From Rhodococcus sp. IITR03 (GTDB lineage Bacteria; Actinomycetota; Actinomycetes; Mycobacteriales; Mycobacteriaceae), in the NCBI GenBank assembly GCA_001017865.1, contig LATQ01000001.1, positions 381,769-386,994 of the forward strand: DNA of 5,226 nt. Direction: 5' to 3'. The position numbers were made by a program, and so were the translations under genes. This document shows positions 1 to 5,226 of this stretch, piece after piece. Positions within the stretch are counted from its first letter, which is position 1, and every line of letters begins with the position of its first letter. A model generated the notes under the pieces. That model was not told the origin of the DNA and searched no databases. It saw only the letters and a list, made by a program, of their open reading frames with translations.

Positions 1-1
1 G

Positions 2-597
2 GCCGTCGCCCTCGCCGCCGTCCGCGGAGCCGAGATGGCCCGCGCCTGCGCGCTCGAACCCACCGGAATGTCCGCCGTTCTCGCGGCGCCGAGGACGAGG
101 TGCTCGCGCGCCTCGCCGAGTTGGATCTGACCCCCGCGAACATGAATGCGGCCGGTCAGATCGTCGCAGCCGGGCGCCTGAGGCGCGCGGGCGAGGAACT
201 CGCTGCGAACCCGCCCGAGAAGGCCCGCGTCCGCGCCCTGCCGGTCGCCGGTGCTTCCACACCCGATTCATGGCACCCGCCAGGACGCCGTGGCTGCCGC
301 CGCGGCGAAGATCACACCTTCGGATCCGACGCACACGCTGCTGTCGAACTACGACGGCAAGCCCGTCACCTCCGGAGCCGACGCCCTCGAACGTCTCGCA
401 GCCCAGGTCACCCGGCCCGTCCGGTGGGACCTGTGCACCGCCTACCTGCGCGAGGCGCAGGTGAGCCGGATCGTCGAGCTTCCCCCCGCCGGCACGCTGG
501 TGGGCATCGCCAAGCGCGAGATGCGCGGCACGCCCACCGTCGCCTCAAGACCCCCGCGGAGATCTCCGCTCTGGCCGAAAGTCTTCAACTCGGTTAG
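2..597 (+). CDS. fabD: Malonyl-CoA:ACP transacylase, 3' part, frameshifted
   Basis: This is the C-terminal ~200 residues of FabD, which transfers malonate from CoA to the acyl carrier protein in the cytoplasm to feed FAS-II elongation. The 5' end and the GHSxG nucleophile lie before the window. Visible family landmarks in order are PTGMSAVL, NAAGQIVAAGRL, GAFHTRFMAPA (catalytic His codon at 258-260), LLSNYDGKPVTS, PVRWDLC and PPAGTLVGIAKREMRG, ending at TAG 595-597. They match my recollection of M. tuberculosis FabD almost block by block. The frame breaks four times, near 83, 254, 280 and 543. Each break is repaired by adding one G or C to a short run (for example GCTTCC to GCCTTCC restores AFHT). 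The gene is first in the block and is followed by acpP after 120 bases. The breaks look like sequence error, since all conserved blocks and the catalytic His survive. A pipeline would call this a pseudogene. Confidence 0.93.
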   Translation, partial: RRPRRRPRSRDGPRLRARTHRNVRRSRGAEDEVLARLAELDLTPANMNAAGQIVAAGRLRRAGEELAANPPEKARVRALPVAGASTPDSWHPPGRRGCRRGEDHTFGSDAHAAVELRRQARHLRSRRPRTSRSPGHPARPVGPVHRLPARGAGEPDRRASPRRHAGGHRQARDARHAHRRLKTPAEISALAESLQLG

Positions 598-653
598 GTT
601 GCTGCGCGCGCCGTCGCACAGCACGGGCACCTCACCGGGAACTCCCCGGACCC

Positions 654-675
654 CCGGCCGGAAACATCCGGCCGG
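654..675. repeat. 8-bp inverted repeat in the fabD-acpP spacer
   Basis: The arm CCGGCCGG at 654-661 is repeated as its own reverse complement at 668-675 around the 6-base loop AAACAT. It could fold as a small GC-rich hairpin in the mRNA between fabD and acpP. No T-run follows, so a classic intrinsic terminator is unlikely. It may be an mRNA processing or stability element, or chance in GC-rich DNA. The rest of the 120-base spacer (598-717) holds nothing else clear apart from the acpP ribosome binding site. Confidence 0.5.
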
Positions 676-701
676 TTTCGAACGACATAGTCGACAGATC
701 G

Positions 702-710
702 AGAAGGGAG
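702..710 (+). promoter_or_regulatory. Ribosome binding site of acpP
   Basis: The purine-rich AGAAGGGAG lies 7 bases before the GTG at 718. It decides the acpP start. The GTG is followed by an N-terminus ([11 protein letters not shown]) that matches the start of M. tuberculosis AcpM, so the GTG is preferred over later in-frame starts. Confidence 0.75.
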
Positions 711-717
711 CCACATC

Positions 718-995
718 GTGGCCGCCACCCAGGAAGAAATCATCGCCGGTCTCGCGAGATCATCGAAGAGGTCACCGGCATCGAGCCCTCCGAGGTGACC
801 GTCGACAAGTCCTTCGTCGACGACCTCGACATCGACTCGCTGTCCATGGTCGAGATCGCCGTCCAGACCGAGGACAAGTACGGCGTGAAGATCCCCGACG
901 AGGATCTCGCCGGTCTGCGCACCGTCGGTGACGCCGTGAACTACATCCAGAAGCTCGAGGCCGCAGGCGTTCAGGCCACGAACGACAACGAATGA
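718..995 (+). CDS. acpM: Meromycolate-type acyl carrier protein AcpM, one frameshift
   Basis: This small acidic cytoplasmic acyl carrier protein shuttles the growing acyl chain between FAS-II enzymes on a phosphopantetheine arm. The attachment Ser is in DIDSLSM (codon 837-839, residue 41 after repair, the same number I recall for M. tuberculosis AcpM). The helix II/III region ([13 protein letters not shown], then [15 protein letters not shown]) is near-identical to AcpM. The start is GTG 718, with a good ribosome binding site. One base is missing near 755 (CTCGCGAG should read CTCGCCGAG, restoring [11 protein letters not shown]), so an automatic start at 795 would be wrong. The repaired length is 92 residues. 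It ends soon after YIQKLEAAG and lacks most of the ~25-residue C-terminal extension of mycobacterial AcpM (115 residues). Its TGA overlaps the kasA ATG (ATGA), which indicates translational coupling. The alternative symbol acpP is equally acceptable. Confidence 0.94.
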
Positions 996-2246
996 GTTCT
1001 GCTGTGACCTCCCCTTCTCCTCGGGCACTCCGCAACGTCGTCGTCACCAGCCTCGCGGCTACGACGTCGATCGCCGGCGACGTGGACGCCACCTGGAAAG
1101 CACTGCTGGCCGGTGAGAGCGGGATCGGCACCATCGACGGCGGTTTCGTCGACGAGTTCGACCTCCCGGTGCGCATCGGCGGAACCCTGAAGGTCAGCCC
1201 CGACGAGGGACTGTCCCGCGTGGAACTCCGTCGCATGAGCTTCGTCGAGCGCCTCGCGCTCACCCTCGGGCGCACCGTCTGGCAGAACGCCGGCAGCCCC
1301 GAGGTCGACCAGGACCGTCTCGGTGTGGTCATCGGTACGGGCCTCGGTGGCGGCGAGTCGCTCATCGACGCCGTCGACAAGCTCCGTGTCGGCGGCTACC
1401 GCAAGGTCTCGCCCTTCGCGGTGCAGATGATCATGCCGAACGGACCGTCGGCCACCGTCGGGCTCGAACTCGGTGCCCGCGCCGGGGTCATCACCCCGGT
1501 CTCGGCGTGCTCGTCCGGATCCGAGGCGATCGCCAACGCGTACCGCATGATCGCCTTCGGCGACGCCGACATCGTCGTCACCGGTGGTGTCGAGGGTCAG
1601 CTGGACGCGGTCGCCACCGCGGGCTTCGCGATGATGCGGGCGCTGAGCACCCGCAACGAGGACCCGAAGGGCGCCTCGCGTCCGTTCGACAAGGACCGCG
1701 ACGGTTTCGTCTTCGGCGAGGCCGGCGCACTGATGGTCCTCGAGAGCGAGGAGCACGCCAAGGCACGCGGAGCGACCATCCACGCTCGTATCCTCGGCGC
1801 CGGCATCACCTCCGACGGTTACCACATCGTCGCCCCCGACCCGGAAGGTACGGGAGCGGCTCGGGCCATGCGGCGGGCGATCGAGACCGCCGGGCTCACC
1901 AAGCCGACATCGGGCACGTCAACGCGCACGCGACGGCCACCCCGATCGGCGACGTGGCCGAAGCCAAGGCCATCAACGCGGCCGTGGCAACCACGCCGCG
2001 ATCTACGCCCCCAAGTCCGCGCTCGGTCATTCGATCGGTGCGGTGGGTGCACTCGAAGCAGTACTCACGGTCCTGACTCTGCGTGACGGGGTCATCCCGC
2101 CCACGCTGAATCTCGAGAACCAGGATCCAGAGATCGATCTCGACGTGGTCAAGGGCGAACCACGTTCCGGCCGGATCGATTTCGCGCTGAACAACTCGTT
2201 CGGTTTCGGTGGGCACAACGTGGCGCTCGCATTCGGTCGCGCCTGA
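992..2246 (+). CDS. kasA: Beta-ketoacyl-ACP synthase II (KasA), two frameshifts
   Basis: KasA catalyses the Claisen condensation of acyl-AcpM with malonyl-AcpM in FAS-II elongation of mycolic acid precursors. It is a thiolase-fold enzyme that works as a dimer. The catalytic set is complete: Cys173 in SACSSGSEA (codon 1508-1510), His313 in [12 protein letters not shown] (1927-1929), Lys342 in [11 protein letters not shown] (2013-2015) and His347 (2028-2030). Each is offset by two from my recollection of M. tuberculosis KasA (171/311/340/345). Other landmarks are [34 protein letters not shown] and the C-terminal [10 protein letters not shown]. The ATG overlaps the acpM stop. Single bases are missing near 1903 (AAGCCGAC for AAGGCCGAC) and near 1986 (GTGGCAAC for GTGGGCAAC). 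The repaired length is 418 residues, against 416 in M. tuberculosis. The target is essential in mycobacteria, which argues that the breaks are sequence errors. KasB is a possible alternative name, but position and residues favour KasA. Confidence 0.95.
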
Positions 2247-2268
2247 CCGTCGACGCCGGTCCGCCCCA

Positions 2269-2302
2269 TGCGGTGGAGGCTCCACCCGGAGCCTCCACCG
2301 CA
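2269..2302. repeat. Perfect 15-bp hairpin between kasA and accD6
   Basis: The arms 2269-2283 (TGCGGTGGAGGCTCC) and 2288-2302 (GGAGCCTCCACCGCA) are perfectly complementary around the 4-base loop ACCC. The hairpin starts 23 bases after the kasA stop and ends 35 bases before the accD6 ATG. It has terminator-grade stability but no T-run after it, as is common for actinobacterial hairpins. Likely roles are partial termination or attenuation, or an mRNA end or stability element that lowers accD6 expression relative to the upstream genes. The role is inference; the structure is seen directly. Confidence 0.8.
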
Positions 2303-2325
2303 GCCCACCACCACCGCGTCTGCCC

Positions 2326-2331
2326 GAGGAG
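2326..2331 (+). promoter_or_regulatory. Ribosome binding site of accD6
   Basis: GAGGAG lies 6 bases before ATG 2338. It fixes the start over the in-frame codons further upstream, which lie in the hairpin and spacer. Confidence 0.75.
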
Positions 2332-2337
2332 CACCCG

Positions 2338-3765
2338 ATGACCATCCTGGATCCAGCCACCCCGCGTGAGACGACGGTGGACCCGAGAGATCCGTTGGCC
2401 CGTCTCGAGAAACTGTTCGACCCGGGCAGCCTGGAACTGCTGCACACCCGCGACAAGTCGGGCGTCCTCGCCGCCGTCGGCGAGGTCGACGGCATCCGCA
2501 CCGTCGCATACTGCTCCGATGCCACCGTCATGGGCGGAGCCATGGGCGTCGAGGGATGCAAGCACATCGTCTCCGCCATCGACCACGCCATCGACCACGA
2601 GATCCCCGTGGTCGGCATCTTCCACTCCGGTGGCGCGCGTCTGGCCGAGGGCGTCGAGGCCTCCACGCCGTCGGCCTGGTCTTCGAGGCCATGGTCCGCG
2701 CGTCCGGTCTGATCCCCCAGATCTCCGTCGTTCTCGGCTTCGCGGCCGGCGGTGCCGCCTACGGCCCGGCCCTGACCGACATCGTCATCATGCCCCCGAG
2801 GCCGTGTCTTCGTCACCGGACCGGACGTGGTCCGCAGCGTCACCGGTGAGCAGGTCGACATGGAGTCGCTCGGCGGCCCCGACACGCACACCAAGAAGTC
2901 CGGTGTCGCGCACATCGCCGCGCACGACGAGGCCGACGCCCTGCACCGCGCCCGCCGTCTGGTGTCGATGCTGGCCGAACAGGGTGAATTCGATGTCGCC
3001 GCAGCCGCGCTCGGCGACACCGACCTGCGGGCGTTGATGCCTGCGTCGCCGCGACGCGCATACGACGTGCGGCCGATCGTCCACCAGCTGGTCGACAACG
3101 TCGACGGCGAGTCCTCCTTCGAGGAACTGCAGGCCGGCTGGGCCCGCAGCATCGTCACCGGATTCGGCCGTCTCGGCGGCCGCACCGTTGGCGTCATCGC
3201 CAACAACCCGCTCCGTCTCGGCGGCTGCCTCAACTCCGAGAGCGCCGAGAAGTCAGCGCGTTTCGTGCGGATGTGCAATGCCTTCGGTGTTCCGCTCGTC
3301 GTCATCGTCGACGTGCCCGGTTACCTTCCGGCGTGAGCCAGGAGTGGGAGGCGTCGTGCGACGCGGCGCCAAGCTGCTCCACGCGTTCGCCGAGGCGAAG
3401 GTTCCCCGCGTCACGCTCGTGACGCGCAAGATCTACGGCGGCGCGTACATCGCGATGAACTCCCGGGCGCTCGGGGCCACCGCCGTCTACGCATGGCCGG
3501 AGTCCGAGGTCGCGTGATGGGCGCGAAAGCCGCTGTGGGCATCCTCCACAAGAAGGCCCTCGCCGCGGCTCCCGAGGAGGAGCGTGAGGCGCTGCACGAT
3601 CGTCTCGCCGCCGAACACGAGGCGATCGCCGGTGGCGTCGGGCGCGCGATGGCGATCGGTGTGGTCGACGAGATGATCGATCCCGCCACCACGCGGAGCA
3701 CCCTGGCCGCCGCGCTCGCCGCCGCACCCGCGGTTCGCGGACGGCACAAGAACATTCCGCTCTGA
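2338..3765 (+). CDS. accD6: Acyl-CoA carboxylase carboxyltransferase AccD6, six frameshifts
   Basis: This is the beta subunit of acetyl/propionyl-CoA carboxylase. It moves carboxyl from carboxybiotin on the AccA3-type alpha subunit to acetyl-CoA and so supplies malonyl-CoA to FAS-II. The two crotonase-fold halves are visible. The N-half has [13 protein letters not shown], the oxyanion loop SGGARLAEG (from residue 97), [15 protein letters not shown] and [15 protein letters not shown]. The C-half has [71 protein letters not shown] and the terminal GRHKNIPL. Single bases are missing near 2660, 2792, 2802, 3330, 3347 and 3514. Restoring them gives 477 residues, against ~473 in M. tuberculosis AccD6. 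TGA 3763-3765 is followed by a strong hairpin. The 91-base spacer with its own ribosome binding site and hairpin suggests partly independent expression, as reported for mycobacterial accD6. Shorter open frames at this locus (for example from 2827 or 3493) are fragments of this gene, not separate genes. Confidence 0.94.
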
Positions 3766-3781
3766 TCCGGACACAGCACGA

Positions 3782-3819
3782 GAACACCGGCATCGCTCCT
3801 CGGAGCGGTGCCGGTGTTC
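3782..3819. terminator. Bidirectional hairpin terminator between convergent genes
   Basis: The arms 3782-3799 and 3802-3819 pair at all 18 positions, with one G-T wobble (3793/3808). A realistic fold has 16-17 pairs and a 4-6-base loop. The hairpin begins 16 bases after the accD6 stop and lies 48 bases from the stop of the minus-strand DUF3145 gene, so it could end transcripts from both sides. No T-run follows on either strand, as is usual for many actinobacterial terminators. Confidence 0.85.
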
Positions 3820-3867
3820 CCGTATCAGGAAGATGTGGGGGTGCGTTCCGGTCGTGTCGGACCGCGG

Positions 3868-4372
3868 TCAGCCGACGTCCCGGCGGAGCCACGTCACCTG
3901 CGCGCCTTCGTCGCCGCTGCGGTACGGCTCGAGCTCTTCGTCCCATGCCGTTCCGAGCGCGCGGTGCAGTTCGCTCGTGACATCGGCGGAGGACAGCATG
4001 GCGCGCAGACGCATCTCTCCTACGACGATGTCGCCGTTGGCGCTGGTGCATCCGCGCCACAGACCCAGTCGGGGGACGTAGCTGAAGCGTTCGCCGTCGA
4101 CGCCCTCGCTGGGGTTCTCGGTGATCTCGAAGCGGAGCATCGGCCACGACCGCAGCACGTCGGCCAGTCGCGCGCCGTGCCCACGGGCCCGACCCAGTCG
4201 AGCACGGTGCGCAGCAGCCCCGGTGCGGCGGGCTGGCCCGTCCACGCGAGATCGGGCCGCAGTCGAGGATGTCGGCCAGTGCCCACTCGATGTGCGGGCA
4301 CACCGCCGCCGGTGAGGAGTGGACATAGATCACCCCCGCCGTGGCATCCGCAAATTGGTTGGATGCGCGCAT
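3868..4372 (-). CDS. DUF3145 family protein, two frameshifts
   Basis: I recognise this as the actinobacterial DUF3145 family, which has no known function. The order of blocks fits the family: MRASNQFADATAGVIYVHSS, PAAVCPHIEWALADIL, DLAWTGQPAAPG, VLDWVGPVGTGARLADVLRS, MLRFEITENPSEGVDGERFS, LGLWRGCTSANGDIVVGEMR and the end WDEELEPYRSGDEGAQVTWL. No signal peptide or membrane segment is visible, so it is probably a soluble cytoplasmic protein of 168 residues after repair. The start ATG (4370-4372) is chosen because of a strong ribosome binding site and the match to the family N-terminus; a longer frame from 4426 lacks both. Single bases are missing near 4255 and 4175. It converges on accD6. The gene before it on the same strand ends 124 bases upstream, so it may have its own promoter, though I cannot point to one. 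Confidence 0.85.
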
Positions 4373-4495
4373 ACATTCACCTCCGGTTCGACCAGGACGT
4401 CTTCCCCAACGACCTTCGTCGGCCAAGGCTTCTCCATGCAGGCTGCGTACAAGTGTGCCCGTGTGGCGTGTGTTTCGCCAGCGAACCAGAGAGGT
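4373..4495. other. Spacer between the two minus-strand genes
   Basis: These 123 bases separate the hydrolase stop from the DUF3145 start and hold the DUF3145 ribosome binding site. They look less GC-rich than the genes. I see only short imperfect inverted repeats (for example TTCGC/GCGAA around 4475-4486). I see no convincing -10/-35 pair and no strong terminator. A DUF3145 promoter may lie here, but I cannot place it. Confidence 0.4.
4380..4384 (-). promoter_or_regulatory. Ribosome binding site of the DUF3145 gene
   Basis: On the minus strand GGAGG (continuing as GGAGGTGA) stands 7 bases before the ATG at 4372-4370. It is the strongest ribosome binding site in the window and decides this start. 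Confidence 0.8.
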
Positions 4496-5226
4496 TTATG
4501 TGAATTCGGTGATGATCGCGTCTCCGACGGCAGGCCAGAGCGGTTTCGCCCAGTCTCCGAAGGCACGATCAGTAAGTACCACAGCGGCGACGGAAATTTC
4601 GGGATCTACCCAAATGAATGTGCCCGATTGACCGAAATGACCGAAAGTACGCGGTGAATTACCGGTGGCGGTCCAATGCGGGTTCTTTTCGCCCCGGATC
4701 TCGAATCCGAGACCCCAGTCGTTGGGCTTGAACATCCCGTATCCGGGCACGAGTCCGTTCAGACCGGGGAACTGCACGCTGGTCGCCTCGGTGAGGGTTT
4801 CGTACGAGACCAGAACGGGATCGAGCAGCTCGCGCGCGAACAGTGCGAGATCGGCGACCGACGACTGCGCCCCGTGACCGGCCGCCCCGGCAGGACGAGG
4901 ACGGCATGCCCAGCGGCTCGAAGACCGCCTGCCGGAGGTATTCCGGGAACTCGATACCGGTTTCCGTCTCGACGAGTTCGGCGAGCACTTCGAAGCCCGC
5001 ACTCGAGTAGATCCGCTTCCGCTCGGGTTCGGTCTGCACCGTGCGCTCACCGAACGCCAGACCCGAGGCGTGGGCGAGCAGATGCCGCACCGTCGACCCC
5101 TCGGGGCCCGCAGGCTGATCGAGCTCGATCGCGCCCTCCTCGACGGCCACGAGCGCGGCGTACGCCACGAGCGGCTTCGTCACGGACGCGAGGGGAAAAG
5201 ACCTCGTCGAGGTCTCCCCCTGGACC
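4496..5226 (-). CDS. Serine beta-lactamase-like hydrolase, 5' end cut, frameshifted
   Basis: This is a serine hydrolase of the beta-lactamase / DD-peptidase / EstB-type esterase fold (Pfam beta-lactamase family). The nucleophile motif SxxK is SVTK (Ser codon 5184-5186, Lys 5175-5177) in SFPLASVTKPLVAYAAL. It is followed by VRHLLAHASGLAF, the YxN-type motif read as YSSAGF (Ser in place of the usual Asn), then VPGYGMFKPNDWGLGFEIRG and the third-motif region FGHFGQSGTFIWVDP. The stop is TAA 4496-4498. About 244 codons are visible, so perhaps 25-40 N-terminal residues are missing beyond the window. Any signal peptide would be there, so localisation is unknown. A two-base deficit between about 4889 and 4894 is repaired by adding one C to each of two C-runs, giving GMPSSSLPGAAGHGAQSS. 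The substrate cannot be told from sequence; esterase, peptidase or beta-lactam hydrolysis are all possible. The last ~55 codons use A/T third positions more than the rest. Confidence 0.88.

Noticed and set aside
971..1825. Minus-strand open frame of 284 codons opposite kasA
   Set aside because: It is a compositional shadow rich in Asp, Gly, Ala and Arg, covering conserved KasA coding sequence. It has no ribosome binding site or recognisable motif.
2790..2806. Possible programmed frameshift in accD6
   Set aside because: Two single-base deficits occur within about 12 bases in ATGCCCCCGAGGCCGTG. Programmed sites give one shift, and the same kind of G/C loss occurs in all the other genes, so error is the simpler reading.
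1896..3305. Minus-strand open frame of about 469 codons opposite kasA and accD6
   Set aside because: It lies opposite two clearly recognised genes, its protein is rich in Arg, Ser and Pro with no family pattern, and long antisense frames are expected in high-GC DNA with G/C third positions.
3493..3765. Separate small gene after accD6
   Set aside because: Its product ([14 protein letters not shown] through GRHKNIPL) is the conserved C-terminus of AccD6, separated only by missing bases.
5187..5226. An extra frameshift (inserted C) near 5191-5201 in the hydrolase
   Set aside because: A different frame gives the plausible GPGGDLDEVF, but the frame in phase with SVTK is also open and reads TSTRSFPLASVTKPL. 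With only 40 bases before the window edge the two cannot be told apart.
1..5226. CRISPR arrays, tRNA/rRNA genes, insertion sequences, phage genes or a toxin-antitoxin or defence system
   Set aside because: No regular repeats, RNA gene signatures, transposase motifs or terminal inverted repeats were seen. The window is fully occupied by recognisable chromosomal genes.

Overview
The window is high-GC actinobacterial DNA, most likely from Rhodococcus or a close mycolic-acid-producing relative (Nocardiaceae). The assignment rests on protein similarity recalled from Mycobacterium tuberculosis FAS-II proteins (FabD, AcpM, KasA, AccD6), strong G/C bias at third codon positions, and gene order. No species call is possible from sequence alone.

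Layout. Positions 2-597 (+) hold the 3' part of fabD (malonyl-CoA:ACP transacylase). Next comes acpP/acpM (718-995, +), which overlaps kasA (992-2246, +; beta-ketoacyl-ACP synthase) by ATGA. After a 91-base spacer with a strong hairpin comes accD6 (2338-3765, +; acyl-CoA carboxylase carboxyltransferase subunit). A long hairpin at 3782-3819 separates this block from two genes on the minus strand: a DUF3145-family gene (3868-4372) and the 3' majority of a serine beta-lactamase-like hydrolase (4496 to the window end). No gene-free stretch exceeds 125 bases.

Function. The four plus-strand genes form the core FAS-II elongation module that makes meromycolate chains. AccD6 carboxylates acetyl-CoA to malonyl-CoA, FabD moves malonate onto the acyl carrier protein, AcpM carries the chain, and KasA performs the condensation. 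The mycobacterial kasB, which lies between kasA and accD6 in M. tuberculosis, is absent here. The minus-strand genes are not known parts of the pathway.

Quality. Every protein gene is interrupted by apparent frameshifts. I count 17, all explained by loss of a single G or C from a short G/C run, spread over all six genes, including genes expected to be essential. This is best read as uncorrected sequencing or assembly error, not gene decay. Coordinates below span the whole interrupted gene, and residue numbers assume the missing bases are restored. I found no sign of a new biological system. The non-coding hairpins and the uncharacterised DUF3145 gene are the most interesting biological items.
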